The notes under the pieces: model-generated | Database searches by the model: none | What the model saw: the letters and a program-made list of their open reading frames with translations, nothing else | Told to the model about the DNA's origin: nothing | Translations under genes and position numbers: made by a program | DNA from: an archaeon | GTDB lineage: Archaea > Halobacteriota > Syntropharchaeia > Alkanophagales > Methanospirareceae | Length of the DNA stretch: 30,986 nt | Direction: 5' to 3' | Assembly: GCA_030019325.1 (NCBI GenBank) | Contig: JASEFB010000006.1 | Span: forward strand, 1 to 30,986 | In this document: positions 22,307 to 29,526 of the stretch, in pieces | Layout of the letters: each line of letters opens with the position of its first letter | How positions within the stretch are numbered: position 1 is the first letter of the stretch

Positions 22307-22415
22307 ACCACAAGATTACACATAAGCCCTTTCAGGGCTTGCGGGTAAACCCTTACAGGGTTTTCGGGGTGGTAGGGGCGGGGCCCGTGATGGGGCGGAG
22401 CCCCATAATTTTCAC
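22307..22415 (+). repeat. Palindromic repeat copy 4 (long form)
   Basis: Same ends as copy 3 (ACCACAAGATTACACATAAG at the left, CCCCATAATTTTCAC at the right). Modules: AAGCCCTTTCAGGGCTT, AAACCCTTACAGGGTTTT, AGGGGCGGGGCCC and TGGGGCGGAGCCCCA. It lies just after the Cdc48 tail relic, as copy 3 lies just after a kinase relic. The stretch 22416-22586 that follows shows no gene. Confidence 0.85.
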
Positions 22416-22586
22416 AAGATTCTTCTTAAATATTCAAGGAAACCAGAGCTTAACTGACGATGAACTTCCATTGCTGCACCGATAATCAATTTTAGGAGAT
22501 AATACGGGAATATTTTCTGAAGGCAAAAATCGAGCCGATTGGATATACCACGAGAGAGACAAAGAGATGGAAGAGAGTTTTATCTC

Positions 22587-22940
22587 TTATTTTTTTAACA
22601 GCTCTCTTAATTCCTCTGCAATTCTCTTTGGGAGTTTCTCAAATCCCTCCCGCATTTCTTCTCGTAATCCTCTCGTTTCTTCTCGCAATCCCCTCATCTC
22701 ATCCTTCATCCCTTTGGTCTCCCCACTCATTCCTCTCATCTCACCTTCCAGCATACCCAGCCTGTTATCCATCGCTATCCAGATAAGGGCAGTAATAGAA
22801 GCTATACTTCCAATTAGCTCTATAAAAGAGGGAGAAGAGCATGAGGCTTTTTCCTGAAAATAGCCAATTATAAGCAGAGTTATACCAAGAATAAGTAATG
22901 CAACCCCTGCCCAGCCCCACGTACTAAAAGGTGATCTCAT
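22587..22940 (-). CDS. Two-TM protein with a C-terminal heptad-repeat helix
   Basis: A 117-aa membrane protein. Two hydrophobic segments (GVALLILGITLLIIGYF at about 12-28, and FIELIGSIASITALIWIAM at about 39-57) precede a charged helix with a clear seven-residue period (MRGMSGE, TKGMKDE, MRGLREE, TRGLREE, MREGFEK), a trimeric or dimeric coiled coil. The likely topology puts the coil in the cytoplasm. The family is not recognised. It lies downstream of gvpO on the same strand but 200 bases away, so membership in the gas vesicle operon is uncertain. The heptads are also near-repeats at the DNA level and may vary in number. Confidence 0.65.
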   Translation of the reverse strand: MRSPFSTWGWAGVALLILGITLLIIGYFQEKASCSSPSFIELIGSIASITALIWIAMDNRLGMLEGEMRGMSGETKGMKDEMRGLREETRGLREEMREGFEKLPKRIAEELRELLKK

Positions 22941-23143
22941 ACTTTAATTTTATCATCTTCATTTAAATAATTTTGCACCTGATAGACTTCCATTGAATAT
23001 CCTGAGTTATCTGAATTGCATTTTCTGAATTGACTTCACAAAGAAGATTTAAAACTCCCGATAGAGGAGATCAGGAAATAAGGTTTCCATTTCTTGAAAC
23101 CGATAATAGAAAGAAAATAGAAAGTTTTGATGATAAGAAGAAC
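22941..23143 (+). other. AT-rich spacer between gvpO and the two-TM gene
   Basis: No gene. GATAGAGGAGATCAGGAAAT at 23061-23080 plus AAGGTTT resembles the end of the Cdc48 tail relic (GATAGTAGAGATCGAGAAAT then AAGGTTT at 22271-22296), with 23 of 27 bases equal, which may be a third fragment. Confidence 0.3.
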
Positions 23144-23428
23144 CTATTCTTCTTCCCTATACCATTTCTCTTTATCTAAATCCGTCCTCCTCCTCAAAAC
23201 CACTCGCTCATACCCAAGAAGCTCCTTATTCTCATCCAGCCTCAGTTCATACCTTCCGAGGAGGTCCTGGGAATCGGGAACCGCTCTCCTCTCCAATACC
23301 TCAACCAGTACCTTCCATTCGCTCTCCTCTTTTGTAACACTTATAACACTTTCTGCCTTCTTATCCAGGAGCTCCTCTATTATCCCCCTCGCTTTCTCTC
23401 CCAAATCCACAATCGTTTCAGTAGCCAT
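23144..23428 (-). CDS. gvpO: Gas vesicle protein GvpO
   Basis: A 94-aa soluble protein of the GvpO family, an accessory protein needed for gas vesicle formation in haloarchaea. Seen: a helical start (ARGIIEELLDKKAESVISV), then the family core EWKVLVEVLERRAVPDSQDLLGRYELRLDENKELLGYERVVLRRR, which matches the W.v.vEv.E..r.P...dlla.YEv.lD..Gel..Y.R pattern. It starts two bases after the gvpN stop with GAGGAT as a ribosome site, so gvpN-gvpO are one transcript. Confidence 0.9.
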   Translation of the reverse strand: MATETIVDLGEKARGIIEELLDKKAESVISVTKEESEWKVLVEVLERRAVPDSQDLLGRYELRLDENKELLGYERVVLRRRTDLDKEKWYREEE

Positions 23429-23430
23429 TT

Positions 23431-24525
23431 TTAATTATCCTCCGGCACAGGCATTTCGCCTTCGCCTTCGCCTTCACCACTTCCGCTTGAGCTGACTTTT
23501 AATCTTTTACTCGAAGCAGCGACCACTTCTTCTATCTTGCTTTTTAGTGCCTCGTAATCTGCCGGTCCCTTTACTTTAGATGTTAGAACATCTGCGCATA
23601 TACGTTTAATATCTTCGTTATCATATCTGTTCAACACTTCCAATCCCTGTGCGATCATGATGCATGCACGAGTGCCCGGCTTCTCTACCGAATCGCCCTC
23701 TATACTTTTTAGCTCTCTTAATCCTCTCACCACCTTCACCACACGCTCCGCTATCTTCCTCGGGATATTTGTATGTGCCATCACAATCTCTACCTCGGTC
23801 TCGAAATCATAGAACTCCATATAGATGCCGATGAGCCGGTCAAGCAGAGCATCCTGCGGTCTATACACACCCGCATATTCGATGGGATTAGAAGTGAAAA
23901 TGGCATTAAAGTCAGGATGAACTTTAACGTAGCGTTCCTCACCGAATTTAGTTGGCAGCTCAAGTATCCCCTCTTCGAGAACACCAAGAAGGACATTGTT
24001 CGCTACTGGTTTTGTCCTCGAGAACTCGTTGTAAACGAGCGTGTAGCCATATTTGCATGCCAGCGTTAAAGGGTTATCCACCCAGGTCGCCTCCATTGTC
24101 TCCGCAGTTTTATATACGTTATGGACAAATCTATCGCTTAAGGTCTGCCTTTCAATCCTTGAGTACCCCCCGATTAAGTCTGTTGTTGTCATCTGCTCAT
24201 CTCCATTTATCCATACCACTGGTCTTCCTAACTTAGATGCTACATGCATTGCCAGTGCGGTCTTCCCGCATCCGGTAGGCCCTATTAGATGAACTGGATA
24301 GCCAGCGTCAATCCATAGCAAGACCCTCTCTTCTATATCTCTCACCGCCGGCGTTTCAACAAAGTTTATCTCCTCAGGCACCAGGTATTCCGCTTCAATA
24401 CTCTTTATATCTAACTCCGGTCTCTCCTCTTCCTCTGCTACCTCTCTCCTTTTCTCTTCCATATCAGTATGTATCTGTTTTCCTCGCACTACCTTTTCAT
24501 GCGTAGCTACATATCTTCTTCTCAT
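23431..24525 (-). CDS. gvpN: Gas vesicle AAA+ ATPase GvpN
   Basis: A 364-aa MoxR-class AAA+ ATPase that promotes enlargement of gas vesicles. Walker A is GPTGCGKT at residues 82-89; WINGDEQMTTTDLIGGY after it is the GvpN hallmark; the Walker B region reads GYTLVYNEFSRTKP, sensor 1 is FNAIFTSNPIEYAG, and the arginine-finger region is DALLDRLIGIYM. The family usually covers about 300-350 aa; the extra N-terminal 45 residues are charged. The end carries a GEGEGEGE stretch encoded by a GAAGGC hexamer repeat near 23460-23475. AGGAGGG lies nine bases ahead of the ATG. Confidence 0.93.
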   Translation of the reverse strand: MRRRYVATHEKVVRGKQIHTDMEEKRREVAEEEERPELDIKSIEAEYLVPEEINFVETPAVRDIEERVLLWIDAGYPVHLIGPTGCGKTALAMHVASKLGRPVVWINGDEQMTTTDLIGGYSRIERQTLSDRFVHNVYKTAETMEATWVDNPLTLACKYGYTLVYNEFSRTKPVANNVLLGVLEEGILELPTKFGEERYVKVHPDFNAIFTSNPIEYAGVYRPQDALLDRLIGIYMEFYDFETEVEIVMAHTNIPRKIAERVVKVVRGLRELKSIEGDSVEKPGTRACIMIAQGLEVLNRYDNEDIKRICADVLTSKVKGPADYEALKSKIEEVVAASSKRLKVSSSGSGEGEGEGEMPVPEDN

Positions 24526-24591
24526 AAAAACATCCCTCCTTTTTACACTGCATACATTGAAATACCGCAGGTAACACTTTTCTCTTTTCTC

Positions 24592-24639
24592 AAAAAAAAT
24601 AAAAGAGGAAAGGTATTGTTGTGTTTATACCCTTCGGGT
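24592..24639 (-). terminator. Hairpin and T-run between the gvpA unit and gvpN
   Basis: On the minus strand a small hairpin ACCCGAAGGGT (24629-24639) is followed by pyrimidine-rich sequence ending in TTTTATTTTTTTT (about 24592-24604). Partial termination here would give more gvpA than gvpN/O transcript, which is the ratio needed in gas vesicle assembly. Confidence 0.45.
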
Positions 24640-24650
24640 TTGGGGCTATC

Positions 24651-24824
24651 TTATCCCCAGAAATCCTCTCTGGCGTACTTATCGAATCGCTCTTCTATTT
24701 CTTTTGTCCCTCTTTGTATTCTATCAGTGGTCTCTCTTATACCGCGCTGTAATTCTGCAACACCAGCTTCTACTCTTCCCCCCATCTCTTTTATCCCTGC
24801 GACTTTCTCTTTAACTGTTGCCAT
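24651..24824 (-). CDS. 57-aa helical protein between gvpA and gvpN
   Basis: A small fully helical charged protein (MATVKEKVAGIKEMGGRVEA start, FDKYAREDFWG end) with no membrane segment. GGTGATAAGAG upstream is a plausible ribosome site, and the gene sits in tight order between gvpA and gvpN. Its aromatic-Gly ending (Y.RE.FWG) resembles the ending of the 38-aa protein at 30622-30738 (YIKEFYG), whose promoter is a copy of the gvpA promoter. Likely a gas-vesicle accessory peptide; the family is not recognised. Confidence 0.65.
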   Translation of the reverse strand: MATVKEKVAGIKEMGGRVEAGVAELQRGIRETTDRIQRGTKEIEERFDKYAREDFWG

Positions 24825-24852
24825 CTCTTATCACCTGACCGCCTTAAAGCGT

Positions 24853-25074
24853 TCACGCTGCTGGAGCTGCTATTGCCGCCTGCTCTATCTTTGTTATCTC
24901 CTCGGCGTAGTGCAGGAAGGTGTCAACCGATGCCACGACTACCCTCGCTTCTACGGTCAATAGCTCGATTCCTACCAGCGATACTCTCGCCCAGAGGTCC
25001 ACAACAATTCCCTTGTCCAGTATTCTATCCAATACTTCTGCCAGACTCGATACATCCGGCGATTGTGTTACCAT
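24853..25074 (-). CDS. gvpA: Major gas vesicle structural protein GvpA
   Basis: A 73-aa GvpA, the subunit that forms the ribbed gas-permeable shell. Seen: SSLAEVLDRILDKGIVVDLWARVSLVGIELLTVEARVVVASVDTFLHYAEEI, with the family's two helix-strand-strand-helix arrangement and the highly conserved ILDKG.V.D and VEAR blocks, then an Ala-rich tail. The typical length is about 70-75 aa. GGAGGT gives a strong ribosome site. It has its own promoter (25112-25150), whose sequence is duplicated at 30531-30569. Confidence 0.97.
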   Translation of the reverse strand: MVTQSPDVSSLAEVLDRILDKGIVVDLWARVSLVGIELLTVEARVVVASVDTFLHYAEEITKIEQAAIAAPAA

Positions 25075-25111
25075 TTCTCTTTTACCTCCAGCATTATTTA
25101 GGGGTGAGTGT

Positions 25112-25150
25112 ATTCAAAAGGATTTCGATTATAGCGGGATTTGATATAAA
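25112..25150 (-). promoter_or_regulatory. gvpA promoter element, identical to one at 30531-30569
   Basis: On the minus strand it starts TTTATATCAAATCCCGCTAT and ends CCTTTTGAAT. All 39 bases agree with the plus-strand copy at 30531-30569. It includes a TATA box (TTTATATC) and lies about 38 bases ahead of the gvpA start. Exact preservation points to recent duplication or selection on a regulator site. Confidence 0.75.
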
Positions 25151-25296
25151 AACACTTTATCTTTTTGCAAAAGAAAACCTGTGCTAAAAGAAAACCTAAA
25201 ACCTAAACAAATTCAAATAATCTAAACCCAAAATTCAGAACACGAGCTAAAGAGTCGGGACAAAATACAAATCCGCCTTCACCACTTCCTATTACA

Positions 25297-25533
25297 CTAA
25301 GAGGCCTGGTGCTTTTCGCACATTCTATTCCTGATCTTTTTCACATCCTCTTGAAATCTTTTCGCATAGTCATCCCGCTCTTCGCTTTTTTCTTTCACGT
25401 AAGAACTCATCTCTTCTCTTAGTTCTTTAGCACCCTTTTCCATTTCCTCACGAAGTTTTACAGGGTCACGCGTTCTCTTCTCCTCCCGGAAATAAATTTC
25501 CATACTTCTTTGCCAGTGCTCCTTTCTTGTCAT
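25297..25533 (-). CDS. 78-aa charged helical protein of the gas vesicle cluster
   Basis: A 78-aa Lys/Glu/Arg-rich protein (MTRKEHWQRSMEIYFREEKR start), predicted to be nearly all helix, with one Cys near the end. It does not match a family I know. Its ATG overlaps the stop of the Get3-like ATPase (ATGA), so it is translated with it. It shares the size and helix-charge nature of the 57-aa protein beside gvpA and the 38-aa protein at the right edge. The 25151-25296 stretch after it contains the two AAAAGAAAACCT repeats and the gvpA promoter. Confidence 0.65.
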   Translation of the reverse strand: MTRKEHWQRSMEIYFREEKRTRDPVKLREEMEKGAKELREEMSSYVKEKSEERDDYAKRFQEDVKKIRNRMCEKHQAS

Positions 25534-27530
25534 TTCTTATCCTTTTGAAATTTTAAAAAACCAAATAATTTATTGCCAATCCCCATTTTATGACTCCTCC
25601 CTTCTCCATATATCACTTTGCCAAAGTCCGCAAGCATATCTATACCCCGGATTTCATGCTCGAATAGAGGCATCTCGGTGATTTTGTAGCCAAGTTTTCT
25701 TAGTTCTTTTACATACTCCCTTTGATTTTTTAGTTGCGATATACAGAAACTACATTCCGTAGCTGGAATTGGAATAATACCGTTGATAATAACGTGTTCT
25801 AAACAAATCTCAGCTTTTTTTAGCTCTGATACGAGCCTTTCGGTCTCAAATACGCTCATCGCCTCCGGAATTGTAACCACAACGAACTCAGTTTCTCCTT
25901 CGCTTCTCAGAATTTTTATCGTTTCCTCCGTATCCTTTTTCTTATCTAAAATGAATCTCAATGTGTTTTTCAGCGAAACCAATCCTCTATATTTGTATAT
26001 TATCCTACTGAAAGCATCAAACCATTCCAATGCTATATCCGGCAGCTCTAACAATCTAATGGTGTGCCCTGTTGGAGCGGTATCTAAAATGATTAAGTCG
26101 TATTCACTACTCTTCATCAATTCCACCATCTTCATAAGTGCCATTATCTCGTCTAAGCCCGGGGGAGTAAGCTCCTTGAGACGTTGAAGTATATCCCTAT
26201 CAAAAGGCAAATCTATGGAGATTTTCCTATCTGCTAAAGCATCAAATGCTTCTTTTATCTCTTCTATGTATTTCTCCCTAAATTCATCCATCGCCTCTTC
26301 CGCATCTCTTTCTAAACCATAAAGGTTATCTTCTATCTTAGTAATCGTGTTACCTATGTGCAGGTTAAAACAGTCAGATAGAGAATGTGCCGGATCAGTA
26401 GAGAAGATCAGTATCTTCTTTTCCGGGTTTCTTCTCGCTATGTACAAACCAGACGCTGAGGCTGTCGTTGTTTTACCCACTCCCCCTTTCCCGCCAAAAA
26501 TCAGCACCTTCAGTTCTTTCTCCAGCAACTCCTTTAGTCTCGATTTCGCTTTTATTTTCCGTGGTCTCTTCTCTACAGTTGGCTTATACTCATAAGGCTT
26601 TCCTGCCAGTACCTCGCTGAACTCGCTTAGTCTTTCTAACCCTCTTATCTCGTGTGGAAATAAGGGCACTCGTATAACATCATATCTCATCCATTTTTCT
26701 AAATCCTTGATATATTTTATCTGGTCTTTTGCTCTACGAGTACAGAAATCGCATTCCTCTACGGCTAAATTAGCTCTATTGATTATAACGCTTCTGACAT
26801 TTATTTTTAGGTTTTGAAGTGCTGAAAGTAGGTCTGCTGTTTCCTCTACGCCCATCGCTTCCGGGATCGTAACAGGTACAAATTCCGTTTTACTGTCCAT
26901 GAAAATTTGCAGCACCATCCTCAGGTCTTTATGCATCTTTTCTAAGAACGCATCTGTCTCGTCCTTTACATATCTACCCCTGAACGTCCTTGCTATATAC
27001 CGGTGTTTATCTTCTAACTTGTCAAGGAAATTAACCCATTCATCCATTAACCCCGGTGTCAATAATAGACGGATGGTGTGTCCAGTTGGTGCTGTATCAG
27101 AAATGAACAGATCGTATTCCTTTTCTCTCATCAACTCCCTTATCTTTAGTATCGCCATATACTCATCCATACCCGGTAGGGAACTGGAGAGCATTTTGAA
27201 TATGTCATCAGTGTCAAGATAGGTGCCTCTATCAATTATCTCTGTTATTGTAATTTCATTTTCTTTCATAAACTCTTCTATCAATTCCCCTGAATCTATC
27301 TCCAGACCATAGAGGTTGTTTTTTATAGGCGTGATTTTGTTACCGATGTGGATGCTAAAACTATCTGAAAGTGAATGAGCGGGGTCCGTGGAGAAGATAA
27401 GTGTATTCCTTCCTCTTTCTGATAGACGCAACGCAGTTGCAGCCGCACATGTCGTCTTCCCCACACCGCCTTTCCCACCGAAGAAAATAAGCTTTAAATC
27501 ATCAGAGAAAAAGCTTGGCTCCTCTTTCAT
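25530..27530 (-). CDS. Tandem Get3/ArsA-type ATPase within the gas vesicle cluster
   Basis: A 666-aa protein made of two full Get3/ArsA domains. Each half has the deviant Walker A GGKGGVGKTT (18-27 and about 343-352), the switch I STDPAHSLSD, the switch II DTAPTGHTIRLL and a zinc-type CxxC (ECDFC near 259-263 and ECSFC near 591-595) followed by PLF.HEIRG. The CxxC pair is a Get3 feature; bacterial ArsA lacks it. Get3 is a homodimer that shields the tail anchor of membrane proteins, so the fusion would be a built-in dimer. Both active sites look intact. The ATG at 27530 follows GGAGGAGGT and lies 5 bases after the GvpA-like gene; the end overlaps the 78-aa gene. It may hold hydrophobic GvpA-type subunits before assembly, which is inference. 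Confidence 0.92.
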   Translation of the reverse strand: MKEEPSFFSDDLKLIFFGGKGGVGKTTCAAATALRLSERGRNTLIFSTDPAHSLSDSFSIHIGNKITPIKNNLYGLEIDSGELIEEFMKENEITITEIIDRGTYLDTDDIFKMLSSSLPGMDEYMAILKIRELMREKEYDLFISDTAPTGHTIRLLLTPGLMDEWVNFLDKLEDKHRYIARTFRGRYVKDETDAFLEKMHKDLRMVLQIFMDSKTEFVPVTIPEAMGVEETADLLSALQNLKINVRSVIINRANLAVEECDFCTRRAKDQIKYIKDLEKWMRYDVIRVPLFPHEIRGLERLSEFSEVLAGKPYEYKPTVEKRPRKIKAKSRLKELLEKELKVLIFGGKGGVGKTTTASASGLYIARRNPEKKILIFSTDPAHSLSDCFNLHIGNTITKIEDNLYGLERDAEEAMDEFREKYIEEIKEAFDALADRKISIDLPFDRDILQRLKELTPPGLDEIMALMKMVELMKSSEYDLIILDTAPTGHTIRLLELPDIALEWFDAFSRIIYKYRGLVSLKNTLRFILDKKKDTEETIKILRSEGETEFVVVTIPEAMSVFETERLVSELKKAEICLEHVIINGIIPIPATECSFCISQLKNQREYVKELRKLGYKITEMPLFEHEIRGIDMLADFGKVIYGEGRSHKMGIGNKLFGFLKFQKDKK

Positions 27531-27534
27531 TTCT

Positions 27535-27750
27535 TTACCTCCTCCTATACAGTGTGAATGGATGAATGTCCACACCGACGTTATAGCCCTTGATCGCGGC
27601 TCTGCCTTCGATATCCATTCTTATCAAGAAAAGTAAATTGGTTGAGTACTTGAAATCAACTACTGCCCCCTTTTCCAGCATGTCATCTATTGTCTTTAAA
27701 GGTCTCGGCACGAGGCGGTTTTCTTTTCCTCTCCTTCTTACTTTTTTCAC
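27535..27750 (-). CDS. Divergent GvpA-family protein (GvpJ/GvpM-like)
   Basis: A 71-aa protein. The core TIDDMLEKGAVVDFKYSTNLLFLIRMDIEGRAAIKGYNVGVDI aligns with GvpA (ILDKGIVVDLWARVSLVGIELLTVEARVVVASVDT), so it belongs to the Gas_vesicle (PF00741) family, but it has a basic N-terminal extension (KKVRRRGKEN) and a different end. Minor GvpA-like proteins such as GvpJ and GvpM help to start the vesicle tip; that role is the likely one. The start is GTG at 27750. It is followed closely by the Get3-like gene, which suggests co-expression. Confidence 0.75.
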   Translation of the reverse strand: MKKVRRRGKENRLVPRPLKTIDDMLEKGAVVDFKYSTNLLFLIRMDIEGRAAIKGYNVGVDIHPFTLYRRR

Positions 27751-27788
27751 TTTTTACTCTTTTCCCTCTCTCTTTTTTGCTCAGTTCA

Positions 27789-28097
27789 TCATTTGATATT
27801 CGTGTTAGTGTCAACTCCCAGGACATTCACTCTGTTCCTCATATTCGTGTTCTTTAAATGGTTTGCGATCTTCAATTTGTGGTTAAGGTTCTCGTTCCTT
27901 TTCTTATACTCCCCTTCTGTTATCTCTCCAAACTCGTAAAGCAGCCGGTTCTCCTTCATCGCATTGTTTATTTTCTCAGGGTCATACATCTCTGCATAAG
28001 CATAATCTCTTATTTGCTCGAGCAACCATATCATATCAAACGGGGGGATTGAAATCCCAAGCATCCGCAGAAATATATCGTCAATTATAAAAGGCAT
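27789..28097 (-). CDS. gvpG: Gas vesicle protein GvpG
   Basis: A 102-aa protein of the GvpG family. Seen: MPFIIDDIFLRMLGISIPPFDMIWLLEQIRDYAYAEMYD (the family's hydrophobic start and W...I...A..E.yD block), then LLYEFGEITEGEYKKRNENL, the typical 'rlE.GEIteeEfe..E..l' element. GvpG is an accessory protein that interacts with GvpF/L in the initiation complex. It starts two bases after the stop of gvpF/L. The C-terminal 25 residues (Asn-rich) are extra. Confidence 0.85.
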   Translation of the reverse strand: MPFIIDDIFLRMLGISIPPFDMIWLLEQIRDYAYAEMYDPEKINNAMKENRLLYEFGEITEGEYKKRNENLNHKLKIANHLKNTNMRNRVNVLGVDTNTNIK

Positions 28098-28099
28098 TT

Positions 28100-29125
28100 T
28101 TATTTTCCACCTTTTCGTCCTAATATCCTTACGTCAACGAAATTATAAGGCGCCCACGGACCACTATACTGGATTTTAAATGATTCGTATTTATTACAAA
28201 GGGGTTCAATTGCTTCTGAGAACGCCTCTATCTTATCCCTGTCAACTAAGAAAGCCATATTCAATGCCAGGCGGTCACTGAACAAATCCAATTTCTTTAA
28301 AGACGCAAATTTACCATCAAGTGTTTTAAGTAAGTCTGATTCAAATTCCTTGACTAACTCACTTCTGCTTTTTTCAATTTTTTCCCGTGCTTCTTTTGTG
28401 ATAACAGCCTTAATTCCGAGCTCTACTTTTTTATACACCGTTTCGTAAGCTTTTCTTAATGCCTTCCTCGCTTTGCTCATGGTTACAAGCAGTGTTCGCT
28501 TATCCTTAAAGACCATGTTAAAAGCAACTGGCAGCACCGTATCCTCGTGGTCTAATATCCTCCTGACAATCTCCTCATGCTCTTTCACATTTTCATCCCG
28601 CATGTCGTATTCCTTCATTGGAGAATCACTCACAACCGCTGCGAATTCCTTATATGGAATGGTATAAACTCCTCCTGTATCCTCTATTCCCAGGTCACCA
28701 AAACTCCTCATCTCTCTATCTGATTTTATCACGCAGTAAACATATTTCCCTTCCTCTCTTTTTCTTACTACCTCCTCTTTCTCTTCTTCTGCCTTTTCTC
28801 TTACTTCTTCTTTTATTAATTCTTCATACCTTTTCCGCACCTCTTCAAATTCCACTGCGTGCTCTGCAAGGATACAAAGATACCTACCTTCGAGAAAACC
28901 CCCTTCCGGTGCCCTTAGCAAAAAGGGCTTATTCCCCTCTGCTCCGCCTCTGCCAATTATCCTTATTTCTTTGAGGTGCTTGATTCCTCTATTCTTGCAC
29001 GCTTCATTTATCTCCTTCAGCTTTTTTAAATCGGTTTCAGAGATGAAGAAGTATCTTCCGGGATGCTTTCTTATCGGAAAAGGCTTTCCATCCTTTCCGA
29101 TGAAGTTAATATTAATCCCTTCCAT
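28100..29125 (-). CDS. Gas vesicle protein GvpF/GvpL with N-terminal extension
   Basis: A 341-aa protein. From about residue 125 it follows the GvpF/GvpL family (GKYVYCVIKSDREM, then YTIPYKEFAAVVSDSPMKEYD, HEEIVRRILDHEDTVLPVAFNMVF, ending LNMAFLVDRDKIEAF and YSGPWAPYNFVDVRI), which binds and primes GvpA. The first 120 residues are unusual: a separate basic/strand-rich region (INFIGKDGKPFPIRKHPGRYFFIS) and a long Glu/Lys coiled coil (about 92-123). Family members usually start near the GKYVYCVI strand, so this is a fusion or added domain. Only one F/L paralogue is present in the window. AGGTGAGGGG is the ribosome site. Confidence 0.9.
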   Translation of the reverse strand: MEGININFIGKDGKPFPIRKHPGRYFFISETDLKKLKEINEACKNRGIKHLKEIRIIGRGGAEGNKPFLLRAPEGGFLEGRYLCILAEHAVEFEEVRKRYEELIKEEVREKAEEEKEEVVRKREEGKYVYCVIKSDREMRSFGDLGIEDTGGVYTIPYKEFAAVVSDSPMKEYDMRDENVKEHEEIVRRILDHEDTVLPVAFNMVFKDKRTLLVTMSKARKALRKAYETVYKKVELGIKAVITKEAREKIEKSRSELVKEFESDLLKTLDGKFASLKKLDLFSDRLALNMAFLVDRDKIEAFSEAIEPLCNKYESFKIQYSGPWAPYNFVDVRILGRKGGK

Positions 29126-29162
29126 ATTTTCCCCTCACCTGCTTTCTGAACCCATAAATCCT

Positions 29163-29384
29163 TTATTCCTTTAATAATGTCTCTATTCTTGCAAATGTAT
29201 CGCTGATATTAAAGAGGATGCTAATAAGCGTAGCAAAAAACATTGCTATTCCTATGCTTATATCTATTGTAATAAGAGAATCTAAAGAAGGAGAACCCGT
29301 GAGAACCGAATACCACAGGATGCCAATGGATATTATTGCAATAGCCCATATTGCTATGACCAATATAACCTTCTTGGTATTCAT
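29163..29384 (-). CDS. 73-aa two-TM membrane protein upstream of gvpF/L
   Basis: A small membrane protein with two hydrophobic segments (VILVIAIWAIAIISIGILWYSVL at 6-28; IDISIGIAMFFATLISILF at about 40-58) and a short charged helical end (DTFARIETLLKE). Family not recognised. AAGGAT precedes the ATG, and a TATA-like CTTTTATATCAAG (minus strand, about 29437-29449) lies upstream; its TATATCAA resembles the gvpA promoter start. It is the first gene of the gvpF/L-G-J-Get3 transcript. Confidence 0.65.
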   Translation of the reverse strand: MNTKKVILVIAIWAIAIISIGILWYSVLTGSPSLDSLITIDISIGIAMFFATLISILFNISDTFARIETLLKE

Positions 29385-29526
29385 TTTATATCCTTTTTGG
29401 CTCTCTTAATATATAAGTTTTGGTTATGTTAAATCTTGATATAAAAGGGTGACATTGTTTAGTTCTAAAAAATTCCAACCCCAATTCAGGTTTTTCCACC
29501 CCTTTTAACCTCTCTCACATAAAATC

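Noticed and set aside
23061..23087. A third Cdc48 tail copy
   Set aside because: Only 27 bases are similar and the coding pattern upstream is lost; noted in the spacer entry but not counted as a relic.
24469..24963. 164-codon plus-strand frame over the gvpN start and the 57-aa gene
   Set aside because: It runs against the gas vesicle genes and has no start signal; the minus-strand genes explain the region.
25169..25205. Direct repeat AAAAGAAAACCT upstream of the gvpA promoter
   Set aside because: Only two short A-rich units; not enough to call an operator.
25530..27530. Arsenical pump ATPase ArsA proper
   Set aside because: Get3-type CxxC motifs are present in both halves and there are no ars genes alongside; the neighbours are gas vesicle genes.
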